From: Plectrocnemia conspersa
Lineage: Eukaryota; Arthropoda; Insecta; Trichoptera; Polycentropodidae
Assembly: GCA_009617715.1 (NCBI GenBank)
Contig: VTFK01000472.1
Span: 124,001 to 188,000, forward strand
Direction of reading: 5' to 3'
Length of the DNA stretch: 64,000 nucleotides
A program made the translations under genes and the position numbers. Shown piece after piece: positions 35,191 through 47,844 of the stretch; the first letter of the stretch is position 1; every line of letters starts with the position of its first letter. The notes under the pieces are model-generated. The model was not told where the DNA came from, did no database searches, and saw nothing but the letters and a program-made list of their open reading frames with translations.

Positions 35191-35636
35191 GCTAGCCAGA
35201 GGGGTGAGTTATACGGGCAGTCGGCCGGAGCGTCAGCTCCAAAAGAATTGCCAATTAATCCTAATGAAGGCGCTAGTCGATTCTATTTAACACAGCATCG
35301 ATATCTTCTCTATTCCTCAAGTTTTGGAAATGGTATTTTAACAAAATTTTCTAAATTAATTTTTTTAGCTCTCTCAGAAATTTGTTCACTTCTTTAAAAA
35401 AATCCGATATAGTTTTTAAACAAATATTTTCATACCCACCTTTTTTTAGCTTTCGTAGGAAACTCTCCTAAAAAAAACTTACAAGATGGATTTTAAACAA
35501 AAAATTCTCTTATGACCTAAAATCCCAAATGACTTAATTTTTTTTAGAGCTTAAGGCGCTAAAAATTATTAAGCCGGCCCTTGTCTAACTCTACGGCTGG
35601 TAGCGCCGGCTTGAGAATTCATTTCATCCAAAAAAC

Positions 35637-35750
35637 AATTATCTCTTTTCAGAAATCAAAAATCCACGTCAAAAGCAATAAAATCGTGCCCTCGCCGACA
35701 CGATTTTATTGCTTTTGACGTGAATTTTTCTCTTCTAAAAAGTGATAATT
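35637..35750. repeat. 52 bp arm foldback, 10 bp loop
   Basis: Arms 35637-35688 and 35699-35750 pair at 46 of 52 positions; the inner 24 bp are perfect. Loop CCCTCGCCGA. Each arm is one copy of the repeat also found singly at 6810 and 49419, so two element ends face each other. Confidence 0.8.
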
Positions 35751-36759
35751 ATTCTTGCACCCTCATATTGACCAAAATTCAGTTTGAACACACTTATTTT
35801 TATATCAGAAGTCCGTAGCAATATCGATAAGGATAGCTAACATTGTAACATCGAAGTGCAGACAACTATGGAGCAATATGGGAGATGCGATCTCTGACTA
35901 TACATTTTTCATCGATCAATTTTACTTCGAGTTGAGTTTGTTTAGTTTGTATGTACTTAACCTAATGAAAGTCCTAAAACTGTAATTAATTTTAAAAGTC
36001 CCATAAGGTAATGTTGGGGTTGGTCAATTTGTGTAGGTTAGGTTTGGGTTTGAACGGAAAATGTACGTTTCGTACTTTTGAACACATTGAGTTTTTTAAT
36101 CATTTTAAAGCAGCATATAGAAATATGTATCTATTGGTGAAAATGTATTTGGACTTATATAACTTCCCCTAAAAATGCACATTTATTGTAACTATGTATG
36201 AAAAAGTTGAAATCATATAATTTTACTAGCACTTGATAGATAAATTATATTTTCACCGGAAAAACTGTCGTCCTATATGATTTCACTAAAATTACAATTT
36301 TAAAATATATATATATATATAAATATAGAGATTGATTTTTTAGATTTTCTCTGAGGAATAACCCGATAATTTCTAGTTTAGAATCAGGGATGAGATTCAA
36401 GAGAGGGGAGGGGGGGGGAAGTTTGCCAGTCATTGGTAGGTTTTTTATTATTTCGATTTTATTTCATAGTATTTCATTAAATGAATTGTACTTTTCTGGC
36501 TAAATTAAAATGCCTTCACCTGCCCCCCTGCCAAATGTCATTCCTGACGCCTGGATTCCAGAGTTAAGCCCGTTTTGAAGCCTACGAACGTATGTACATA
36601 CGGACATATTTACGAATAACTAACTTATACAAACTGTACGCAATAATGTCAGTTATTGCACAAGAAAATAATTAGCAAAAAATTGTCTTAAAAAAATAAA
36701 ATTGACACTATTTCGGGACTAATGTACCATTTTTATTAGGTGGTGCAAGAATAATTATA

Positions 36760-37110
36760 ACTTTTTGCTTCGCCCTGTGCGTCATGGGGCGAAAATTTTG
36801 GCGCAGCGGCAACTACAACGGAATCACTTGAATTGTTAATTTTCACAGGTGTCGAGATTCCCGTGACAATTTCGCTCGAGTGAATAATTGAAAATTCTCG
36901 CTAAGAGTTCTCGTCGTCCTTTATTGATGGCGTTCGTTTTTGGCATTTCGTCGAACGGCTAATTTGAGCCGCTTGAGCCTTTGCAATTGGGCCACGTGCA
37001 AAATTGACAAAAATCCCTTTTATTCATCAATTTGCTTGATTGATTCACGGGCCGGGGGTTTGGTGCCCCTTAATGGTCGTTAGGCGCACGATACTCGGAA
37101 TCTTAACTCT
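36760..37110. promoter_or_regulatory. GC-elevated non-coding block
   Basis: Contains CTTGATTGATTCACG and CATCAATTTG (PBC/Hox-like TGATTGAT words), GCCACGTGC (an E-box) and CTTAATGG. No ORF. One of the most enhancer-like stretches here. Confidence 0.35.
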
Positions 37111-37796
37111 CAGATGAGTACAAGTTTCAGCTATTAATTTTTTTCTGATTCATTTCTCACTACATATACGAGTATATTATTTTTATGTACTTTAGATGAT
37201 AGTTCCAAAACGGTTCATGTTACTTTGAAACCTATACATTATTAATTTGAATTTATGTGGGTCTAATTATTTTAGAGAGTAAAATCGATAATCTATACAT
37301 TTGTTTTCACTGTAAAATGACAAAATTTTCATAAAATCACCACAAGTAATTATCCTTTGCAAACTATTTTTATTTTATTTAAAATTTTGTCGCGATCCAT
37401 GAATAGTTAAAGTGATATTTTGTGAGACTTCTGGCTAATTAGAGGTTTAAATAAAACAAATGTTTTTTTCATACGTGCGGGTATAATTTTTTTTAATGAT
37501 AAATATCAATGTGATGTACGCGTTTGCAAAAAAAAAAACAGTAATTTATTTCTATATTCGATTATTGAAAATCATCCCAATCACGTGTTGATTATCCGGC
37601 AGCTAAGAGACTGAGTGAGTACGCAATTTGCATCGCGTCGCTTGGCACCTCTACTAGCGGCTAATTCACCACATATATCACAGAATTAAATTTTATTAAA
37701 TTTATCTATTCTACTGGTACTTGATTATTGTTGAATAAAACCCTAATACTTGTTGTCAAATAAATTTCTGTGAATTTTGCGACAGCATAAAAGTTT

Positions 37797-37862
37797 TTCC
37801 GATCCCCTAGGCGGTAGGGACTCATGGTTTGCGCTCCACTGCGCTACCGCTAGCCATTAAAC
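37797..37862 (-). repeat. Possible tRNA-derived SINE scrap
   Basis: The minus strand reads TGGCTAGCGGTAGCGCAGTGG, similar to a tRNA A box with D-arm wording, and is GC-rich. No convincing B box or cloverleaf, so not called a tRNA. Confidence 0.25.
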
Positions 37863-37869
37863 AAAAATA

Positions 37870-40330
37870 TTTGAGGCTTTTTATTATTGCCGCCTAAATT
37901 TATTGTTATTTTAACAATAATTTACTTACATTATGTGTTAAGTTAAAAAAAATATTATTTAAAAGCATAAATTAGAAACAACAATATAATTAGTAACACA
38001 AATCTTGCTAAAAATATAGTATAATCTAAACAGGTATTTAAATTTAAAACAATGAAATCATGTAAATTAAAAATCGGATAATTATTGACATAAATTAAAT
38101 AGATGGGAAATTAAAATCAAATATCAAATATAAAATTTATTATTAAATTGCTTAGTAAAATATGTACATATTGATAATATTTCTAATTTAAGTAACTTTT
38201 TAAAATTGTCTAATTTAATTGATAAAAAAAATACTAAATTATTTATAGATAATTATAAATACACAAAATTTTAAATTAAAAATTGCAATATAAAATAACA
38301 CGTATTTACTTATTAAAACTAGAAGGTACAATTTTAACTTTCCATTAAAATAATAAGTTTCATACAAATTAGCACTTTTATTTTTCCACTTAAAACAGCT
38401 ATGTTAAATTTAACTGCTACATAAAATTAAACTGTAATCAAATTTAAAATATACGGTTTGCTCTGTTAAAAAATATTAAAAGGTTCATACAACTTTAATT
38501 TAACTGAATATGCCAAATATTAGTAGCTTTAGATCCCCATGTAATAAAACAGTTCTCAATAGTCTTAGGCGAAATAAATTATTTTATTAATTAAAGCATA
38601 TTTTATTTTACTTTGTAATGGGTTTTTTATAAATTTTACTTAACTTATCCTATGTTTTTTCATTACTTTTTATCTTATTTTTAAATTTTAAATTTAATTT
38701 TTTAACTATAAATTAGTTATAAATCAGCAATTAGTACTTGATTTTGATTTATGTATTTTTCTGTATTTTAATCTTATTAGAAAACATCCATAAAAATTTA
38801 CTTAGTAAAAATTTTACAAAAAAATTTTAAAACTTAGTGAAAAACAATCCTTAAGAAAGAACTCAAGTTTCAAATAAAATGTCAGTGTTAATTCTACAGC
38901 TTTGTTAAGACAAATAAAGAATATAAAAATTTTATAAAAATTTCTACTATTTAACCGCTTCCCAAGTTAGGAAGACAGTTATATGTAGTCCTAAGCTTAA
39001 TAATTTAAATGATTGTTTCATGTTTTTTTAATTTCTTTTGTAAAAGAGCCATAATTTTTCTATATTTTAACTTATGTTTTTGATTACATTTTGACTTAAT
39101 AATTTTTTTTTATGAACCGGTAAACATTTAGTAACTTGTATTTTATTTCAATTTGTGTATTTTTCTGTATTTTTATTCTTGTAGCTATAAACAAGGAACG
39201 TGCACTTTATTTTATTGTAATAATTTTCTTATATTTTTAATCTCAAAATAAGCGTTTATATTAAAAAAAAACAGCCTAAAAAAAATATTTGGAGTAAATT
39301 TAAAATAAAACGCTAGTGTTAAATCTAAAAATATGATTAGTTAAAAACCGAAATGGCAAATATAACGTCGCTTCTAACAGTCCCAAAATTTAGTTTTAAA
39401 GAAATTAAAAATTAAAATTACTATATGAAAAAAAATATTAGGAAAACTTTAATTCTAACTTTTATGCATGTGCTTTAAAACTGCATTACCAATTATAACG
39501 TAGCTAAAAAAATATTGAAAGACTTATACAAATAAGTTCATTTATTTATTTGCTAAAAATCTATATTAGTAAATATATTTTTACTAGTAATAGCCGTAAA
39601 ATAGACATAAATTTAAAACAAACCTCCGAAAGAACTCGCTTAACCTTATAAGTTTGCTGATACTGCTGGTTTTATTTTTTGCAGTGAATTTTAATAAAAC
39701 TTAATTTATATCATAAATCTTTTTACATTCACAAAAAAGGTTTAAAATATTTTGGTATACATATGGGAACTTTAACATATGTTATAAATATTCAGATTTC
39801 GGAAAGGCTTTTGATTAAGTGAACCAAACGCTTTATAGGTTTAAAAATAACTCTCACATTGCTTCGTTATTTAAAAATTAAATTTTAAAGCAGTGCCACA
39901 CTTTTGTAAATTTTGTAGAATTTATAAAATTTGCTACTATTTTCCATTTTTTTAATTAAACTCTGTTTTTTTCATATTTGTTTGTAAAAACATATACATT
40001 AAGATCATACCTAACTAACGCGTATTAAGATATATTTGACTACATATTTAAGTGTATTAGAATATTATAATCCAACTAGAATTAGCATCTGGCATAGTTT
40101 AACCACAATGCAAAATGTTTTTACTTCAATCAAAAAATAAATTATTTAGTATTTTCACTATGCTATTTTTAAAGAATTAAATTGTATTAGTACACCCTGA
40201 TTTTAAAAGTTTCATTTTTATTTAAAGTTAAGCTTTGCATTTATAAATCACTATACATTTATAAATTATTCCTTGCACTTAATATTAAAATATAAATCTA
40301 AATATCACAGTTATTAAATTTACACCAGTT
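37870..40330. other. Very AT-rich, low-complexity stretch
   Basis: About 80% A+T by eye. Two parts, 38640-38935 and 39020-39345, share TATTTTTCTGTATTTT and AAATAAAA(T/C)G words in order, suggesting an old duplication. No gene. Confidence 0.45.
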
Positions 40331-41750
40331 TTATCACTGTGTTACATCAATCCCGATAATTTCGAAATACATCAGCAAAACTCTAAATAGTGTAGCGAAT
40401 ATACGTACGGTCGGCAATATTTTCACCCGATAGATAATAAAAAAGAAATATATGGTTAAACATAAAGTATTGCTGTGTATAAAATAGTACCATAAGGAGT
40501 TATGTGGCAACATGCGAAACCAATTTGGTCGCTTTTTCCTATCACACAGGGCGATTTTATTTATAGCTGGCAATATAAGAAGAAGACTCTGGTTCATTAC
40601 GTTTGACATTCGTATTCAACATGACAAACTACCGCTACTACTCTCTTTATTCTCTTCGATAATTTTATTCTCTAATATCTACTACATCTGTGTGTATCAT
40701 TTCGTATTACACGTGTATAGATAAGTATGCCTATATGTATGAATTTGTGCGTGTGTAATTTGCTGCGTCAGCCTAATGTAAAATTAAGCTCCTCAAAGCT
40801 CCTTAACAATGGAGGTTACGTTGAAAGCAATGAATCTTTGAGAAGCGGACGAAGAATAAAGACCTTAAACTCGAACAGCTTAACTTTGGTCCCATCGATA
40901 ATCGATATGTAACACAATCATATTCTCTGAGAAGTTTGCCAGGAGCAAAGCTAATCATTCTAATTGGGTATGAATCTATTTTAAATGACGATTTAACAGA
41001 TTTTTTGCCTTATTAAATTAAATATATGATTTCAATTCCGATATATAATAACATAACTCTACTAAGCTGCAGCTGCCAATTTCAAATGCAATCTATTTAT
41101 TAAACACTATAAATCAAATTGCTTACGCTAGAATTTAATTATTTAATTCATAAACCGACTGTGGAGCTTCACTGTACGATGCTAAGAAAACCTCAAGTGG
41201 ATTACGGAGGCTGACTGACAATAAATAACTATAATTAACGGAACATGGAAGACTTGCTACAGTAGCTGAGTGGGATAAAGTTTAAGAAATGAGTTAGAGG
41301 AGCATTTATTGTGAATCCACTTAGGGTTGAAAAATGATACACAGAGATTGGATAATATATTAGACTTACATCCCGGTTCGCTACGGATGTTATTATGGAT
41401 ATTCATACAATAATTTAAAATACTAAATATAATATTTGTATTTGTCAAGTCGGTTTTGTATGTTGATATATTTTTGCTGATTCATGTTAGACAGTCTAAC
41501 TTTTGATAAATATTATTTGTTGCTTATCTATTGAGACTTGTCACCAGAATTTCTAGGTATCAGAATATAATAAAAACATATCTTAATAACTCAAGTGCAA
41601 ATAGTTTAAATAAACACACTAATCAGTGAATTAGTACAAATAATAATGATACAAATAAAATCATAGACGAAATTAAGTATTGTTTAAGAACATTAATATG
41701 TCATAAAGTTTTGTATTTGTCATTTAGCTTAGCTATATAATACACCTATT
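40330..41750. other. Mixed sequence with overlapping ORFs, no supported gene
   Basis: ORFs of 91 codons (40334-40609, minus), 70 (40512-40724, plus) and 61 (40727-40912, plus) overlap or abut. None has a motif, and the minus one is simply hydrophobic. GC is slightly higher at 40760-40920. Confidence 0.3.
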
Positions 41751-41949
41751 TAATTAAACCTAAATATTCCATTAAATTTAAAATTTCTCACCTGCTTTAG
41801 CGGGTTAAAAAAAATCGCCACCCTTACATAATTGCTCTTCTTACCCAGGAAAAGGCAGACAACAAAATTTATCATCAATATGAATTTTGAAACGTGGGCA
41901 ACCAGGAATAATTTCCACTCAGACAATTCGTTTGAGGACCATCTCTCAG

Positions 41950-42040
41950 AGATTTTATTTGACACTATAGTCATCTGCACTTGAACATTTACATGAGATT
42001 TAAAAGCATCGGATCCTTATGAACTTTAACACTTATTTTT
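41950..42040 (+). repeat. Dispersed repeat family X, partial copy 4
   Basis: TTTGACACTATAGTCATCTGC and CTTGAACATTTACAT match the middle of copies 2 and 3. Confidence 0.45.
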
Positions 42041-42087
42041 TATTGTCGTAACAACTAAATATTATTCATTTTTCATTACCTTACAAT

Positions 42088-42150
42088 CAGGGTTTCCCAA
42101 ACTTTTTCAGCGACGGAACACTTGGCAAATCCGAAAATTTTGGCGGAACA
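42088..42150 (+). mobile_element. hAT-like terminus
   Basis: CAGGGTTTCCCAAACTTTTT resembles the CAGGG-type ends of many hAT elements. The opposite terminus was not found within 600 bp. Confidence 0.4.
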
Positions 42151-42759
42151 TTTAGCTTATTTTTTAGGTTGGGTAAATCATAATATTATAAATAAAAATA
42201 AAAAATGTTATTAAATTTATTTAATAAGCATAAAAATACAAATAAATAAAACTCTTCATGACTCTGATGATTTTGGGTTCTTAAATTACAATTTTATTAC
42301 TGCAATCTCTAGTCGTGGTTGACGGAATAAAAATATAAAATAAAATCAGCAATATCTTTATAGCCATCAAAAGTCATCACTTTTGGCTTAGATTGTGTGC
42401 AATCAACAATTCTCCTAAACCTTCCAGGATCACTGATTAGAGAATTTTAATATTCTCTTAAGTCACATCGGTAGTTTAGGACCGCAAGGCTTGATAATAT
42501 TTATTTTATAGCGAGTGGGCTTCTTGACGCTTTTCAAAATTAGTAGAAAATCTTTTTGGCAGTGAACTTAAAATTTTTTTGAAACGCAATGAAATAATTT
42601 TAATGACTAATTTATCGCAACGCTATGCTCATGAGTAATATAAAAAAAATAAAACACACACACTAGTGAATCAATACATTGTTATTTATTTTTACGATTT
42701 AACGGTTAACTGATTTGGAAACGCCATATGCGTACACATGCTCTCATCGTGTATATTTT

Positions 42760-43080
42760 ATGTAAACTGTCAGTAAACCTTGCGAGTTTATCGCGCAGGA
42801 AATATATGTCAAAGCTGCGCGAAGAAAGAGACGAGGAACTGGCTTATTATTTAAACGTCTCGGGGAATATTGAAAGGAGAGAAGGAAAATAAACAAGGCG
42901 AGCTGTCTCATGGCATCGCACACGTCTGAGCATGTCCTAATAAAGAGATTTAGCTGGTAAATGAGAAAGAAAAAATGCGCATTTCCCACGAGGGAGAGCT
43001 ACTCATCCGAAATCGATGGCTCGAAAGGACTAAATCAGTGATTTGAAAGGGGATGAAACAAAAGCTTGTTTATGGACGAC
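42760..43080. promoter_or_regulatory. GC-elevated non-coding block
   Basis: Contains AGTTTATCGCGC, TTATTATTTAAACG and GACGTCTGAGCATGTCC-like words. Overlapping minus ORF (42744-42989) has no motif. Confidence 0.3.
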
Positions 43081-43496
43081 GTATGAACGCTGGAAGTAAA
43101 ATAGGCAATAAGTGATTTTTTTATATTTTTATGTATTTAGGTTTTATATACCATAGTTTAGATAATATTTTTTCAGTTACTATACATAAATTTCGCGTGT
43201 TATTCGTTCACGGTTGAGCTGATATTTTTTTCTCGCGTTAGTAATATCGTTTATTATCAGCAATATTGGACTTGTAAATTGTTTTTGACCAATAAGTGTG
43301 ATTTATTTATTTTTAAATTGGCATATAAAAAAAGTTTTTCTTATGCCGCAAGAGCAGAATTTTAGGATTTAATTTTAATTTTAACGTTCCATTATAAGTG
43401 GCGACACACCCCAACGAGTAATTGGTAGTGGCATAAAAAGTGAACGAGGCCTAAATCTCTCTTTGGATATGGCATATGTATATAAAAGGCTCAGAA

Positions 43497-43600
43497 GCTT
43501 AACAACGTGTTATCCATTGCGTGTAATAAGGCCCTACAAGTCCAACCCTTATGGATGGGCACCCAGCTTGTGACGGCCGGGTGCCCTACCCCCCCCCCCG
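43497..43600 (+). repeat. Repeat Y, copy 2 (inverted relative to copy 1)
   Basis: TGTTATCCATTGCGTG, AAGGCCCTAC, CCAACCCTTA and GGGCACCCAG match 13165-13290. Translates as KALQVQPLWMGTQ. Followed by a C10-C11 run near 43591. Confidence 0.6.
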
Positions 43601-43739
43601 TAGTACTAATTATGTTATTGGAAAGCGCTCAGGGAGACGTGGTCTCGTTGGCTGGCCGGCATCATTCTCGTAACAGCACCACCACCCAGGTCTATGAAAG
43701 GTTTCTGCCTCAATATGAAAGGCTCAGAGATAACTCGCA

Positions 43740-43870
43740 ATAAGCTCTCTAAATTAAAGCTACTGAGCTTGTACACGAAACTGTCCAGACAAAAAAAAAC
43801 GCAGAAGCAACCGCTTCCCTCTTCACGTCAAACCCTGGTCCAGCTCGACTTCAATAATCCAGAGTTCAAC
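43740..43870 (+). repeat. Dispersed repeat family X, 3' end copy 5
   Basis: GCAGAAGCAACCGCTTCCCTCTTCACG and CTGGTCCAGCTC match the end of copy 3 (35145-35190). Directly downstream of repeat Y copy 2. Confidence 0.5.
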
Positions 43871-44404
43871 CCGCTTCGGTGACGTTTTTTTATTGTTCCT
43901 TTAATACAATTCTCAGTTCATTTTAAAAAAATGATAATTATTTGTTCAAGTTTTATTATAAATATAAATTATTTAGAAAAATGTCTTAACGGTTTCACTT
44001 TTTTAAATATTTGATAGCGTTTTTAGCATAGAGTAAAGAATATCATATAATATAGAGCAGCCTAAAGGAAGAAATTTAGCGTGCTTTAAAATATTATTCG
44101 CCTCGTCTCTAGATCATTCACCCCGAACGCGTGATCAAAAATATGGCTTCCTGTTCGGTATTATCGTATAGAAATTGCAATTTATCATTTCACATGTTAC
44201 ATTTTGCATATATTTGTGTTATTTTAGGATTTTTTATTAAAAGTGAAACGTGCTAAACACGTCATTCTAAACGTGCCAACTAGGGCTGCGCATTCCAATA
44301 TTTGAGTTTATATTTAATTTATTGTTAAATTAAATATAAATGATAAAAATAATATATTTCATTAGTAAATATTTTTGTCACATATAAGGTTCAATAATAT
44401 TATA

Positions 44405-45095
44405 CACGTTTTGTAGATTTCCTCTGGAACCAAAATTGCAGAAAATATGGCTTGAACATATTTTACGTCCTTCATGGAAGCCATCCGCGAAAAATGTCAT
44501 CGTTCGGACCATTTTAACCCAGATTATTTTTTTAACATATACGATTAAAACCCAACTTAGTCGCTTTAAGAAACCAACTATCGTCTTCACTTCCATCAAC
44601 ATCAATTTCAAATACTGATGCTTACAATTCTCTTAGAAAAATAAATTTATTACGAAAATTAACTCATGTTTGGTTAATTTCAAAAAAACGTGAAAAAATA
44701 ATACACGCACTAAAGCAAAAACTTTACCGTAGAAACAAAAAATAGGTTATTTGGAAAACATAGTTAAGTCAATAACAGACAAAAGACTTTTAAGTGAGAA
44801 AAACGGCTTGTCACTTTTAGCAAATTTTGATTCTGATTCAAAAGAGTTGTTAATTTTTCTAAAAAGAAAAAATAATTCAAAAGTAGCTAAGTATTCAGCC
44901 TGAGTTCGGTCGTTTGCGTTAACTTTAAGTTTTTATTCTCCCAAAGCTTATCAATATGTTCGACAGATTTTAAATTTTATCCTGCCTCACCTAAGAACCA
45001 TCGGTAAATGGTATCAGAACTTAAACGGAGATCCAGGGTTTACGTTGGAAGCATTTGAAGCATTGAAAATAAAATGTCAATCGACAAATTAAAAA
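44405..45095 (+). mobile_element. P-element / THAP9-type transposase remnant
   Basis: Domain order is that of THAP-domain P transposases. FCRFPLEPKLQKIWLEHI and RPSWKPSA match the middle of a THAP zinc finger, and CHRSDHFNPDYFF its C-terminal Cys/His-Phe end after a frameshift. Then a coiled-coil-like ALKQKLYRRNKK, then LLSEKNGLSLLANFDSDSKELL. SFALTLSFYSPKAYQYVRQ and LRTIGKWYQN follow, and NGDPGFTLEAF matches the block after the coiled coil. At least one TGA (after KVAKYSA) and two to three frameshifts. The catalytic RNase H part is absent downstream. Flanking terminal repeats not seen. Confidence 0.8.
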
Positions 45096-45099
45096 CTAG

Positions 45100-47520
45100 T
45101 TTGCAATTTAGTTATAGATTAAATCGCGATTAGAATACTTACCGAGTGTAATGATATAATAATTATTGGTGATAAAAGTAAATTAATAAAAAAAATATAA
45201 AATAAGAAATTACAAATGTGACAGCCCTATTCGTTTGTCAAACGTCACAAGGTCATTTTGTCCGTCGGCGCACACGACGAGGTTAATGATCGCGCGACTT
45301 GCAGTCGAGAACAAAACTTGGCATGATTTTGTCTTATGTCGCCGTCTCTATTATGTATATGTATATTCTTTACTCTATGGTTTTTAGAGAAAAGTTAATG
45401 CGATAACAATTATCTTCGATTTTGATTGAAATCCCAGTTTCTTTAACATTTTCCATTTCATTGTCTGTGCAAAATCTATTAAGATTTTAATGCAAATAAT
45501 GTTTTTTACGACAGTTTAAAAACATATTTTTGATGTTGTTCCTTCTAACTCAACATTGATATTTTTTATGAAATATTATTATAGTTAAATTACTGTAATT
45601 TACCAATTAAATAACGTTTAAATATCAATTTGTTTAATAAAAATACACTACATTTATAATATCTGGTGTATATCTTTATGTTCTAAATTTACAATCAACC
45701 ATTACTGAGTAGTGAGATATCAGACTGAAATCAAAGTCTAAGAATCAGTGATATTTATTTTATTATTTATGAACAATCAGTACTAATATCAATAAATTTT
45801 TATCACTATGCTTAGCTCGACTTTATTTTAAATATTCGTCACGATATTAATTAGTCACATAAGAAAAATGTAAAAAAACATAATTAATCATAACCGATCT
45901 AGATTAAAAATATATAATAATTGATAATGTCAAATAGGATAAAAATTCATGAAAAAACAATAATGAATATATGAGATACGATCCCTGGTTTTTCAGAAAT
46001 CAGTCACTGACCCTTGTTCTATTGTGTCATATAAATATTATAGATATTTCAAAATGAAGTACGAGATCATGGTAACTATTTGCAATTTTGGAATTAAAGA
46101 TAACTTTTAGTGGATAGAGACGTTTTCATTGCATTATTTTAAATTATTTATATTGCTGATATATTATTAACAAAATAAAGAAAATAACAGAAACTTATAT
46201 TTGCAAAAAATAAATAAAAATGAATTAAGCAATATTTATATATCCATATTTCATTAGAGAAGCTCGATAAAAATTGTGTATTAATATGTAGAAACAGTCT
46301 TTCTTTCATCTTTGAACAATATTTAGAAACTGTTTCTTCTAGTTAGTTACACGTAGTAACTTTATTTTAAAGATCAGTTATATTTTTATTGAACAAAGAG
46401 CTTAACTTTATAAATAATACTGTTATATTATCATTGCAGCTTTGCTATAAATTTTGGTTACTGATTTATTTATAACAAATATTAAAATTTGATCTTTTTT
46501 GTGTGACACAAGCTCATCCATAAATGAACTGTTTTATCACATTTTCTGTCTTTCAAAACATGCAACTTTGTTATTCATTATATTAATGGATGTATTGTGG
46601 ATACACGTGCTTCTCAAAACAAAGAGCCTCTGTTCAAGATTGAAGTGCGCAGCCAGGTATAATAGCAATCTAGGCGCATAACAGAAGAAAGAGGAAAAGT
46701 AATTCCGGCAAAGGTAAGCTCACTAAGTAAAGTGGTGCGATTTGCATTTTTATCGATTTTTGAACCGCTCTTCTCGAAATAACTCGCAAAGTAACTTTAG
46801 AAACCCTGTGGTTGTTGTAATTTGATCTGAGTATTAGGTACACATCACCAATTTTTGTAGATTGCTCTAGATCTGGTATGATAGTTATGCAAAACATCGA
46901 GGTGACCTACTTATTTTTTTACGTCAATTTTTAGTCTTTAGTAATTAAAATATCACGAGTGAGTTCATAAAGATAAGTGACAAATATATTAATTTCTGCA
47001 AGACTTTTTGAACCTCCTTGTACTGATATATAGCAAATACTTAGCCGAAATGCTAGATATAAATGTATCCGATCAAACGATTTTCGGCTCATACACATTT
47101 ACCCGGATAGTATTATCACTCCGGGTTTCCCGTAATTACTCAAAAGCTTTTACGTCGGGGTCACATGGTGAGGGCTTTCGACTCTATTTGCTAGCTTTCA
47201 AGATTTCTGCGTCATAATGTGGCGTCATTATGTACAAAATGAATGGGGTAGGCAAGCAAAGTGAGGTCAGTAGAGATCCTGCAAGGGGTTAACATATTTC
47301 ACCGTTACTACCGGTCGGAAAGATAGACATAAGGCTTCAAAGTACTTCAATCTTAGTTAAAATCTTATGACAATACATATTGAGTATTAGATTAACATTA
47401 AACTATAGAATATAAAGTACTGTAAAAAGAGAACTAAGATATATTAACTTCTTCGTTGATCAGCAAGATCTAAACTTACATTTGGTATAATATTTTTATT
47501 ATTTTAAGATTCTTAAAAAA
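45100..47520. other. No gene seen; two GC-richer patches
   Basis: 45225-45340 and 46640-46900 are GC-richer. The latter has a 75-codon minus ORF with no recognised family. The rest is AT-rich. Confidence 0.4.
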
Positions 47521-47526
47521 AATTTT

Positions 47527-47841
47527 CGTAATTTTTAATTTTTATTTGTATATCATTTAAAATATTTTTTTAAGGCCCTTTAGATATATTTTAAATATTA
47601 AGTTCTTATGCTATTTTTCCAAATGCTTACAGTTATTTAAATTATTTCCCATTTTCTTTATAGGTATAATATTTTTATATTTATAAATAGGTAATAAAAT
47701 TAGAAATAAATAAAAGTTTTTTAGGTCGCATTTATTCGTAATTTTTAATTTTAATTTTCATATCATTTAAAGTATTTTTTTTAAACCCTTTAGATATATT
47801 TTTAATATCAAGTTCTGATGCTATTTTTCCAAATGTTTACA
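47527..47841. repeat. Direct repeat, 105 bp units, 210 bp apart
   Basis: Units 47527-47631 and 47737-47841 start CGTAATTTTTAATTTT and end TTTTTCCAAATG(C/T)TTAC. The offset is 210 at both ends, so no net indels. Only scattered mismatches. Confidence 0.85.
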
Positions 47842-47844
47842 ATG

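Noticed and set aside
36300..36325. (TA)n tract as a regulatory site
   Set aside because: Ordinary microsatellite; similar ones occur near 54620 and 17620.
37797..37862. tRNA gene
   Set aside because: A-box-like wording but no B box, acceptor pairing or anticodon arm; at best a SINE scrap.
40334..40912. Possible membrane protein gene
   Set aside because: Overlapping ORFs on both strands, hydrophobic only through A/T-rich codons; no motif or splice support.
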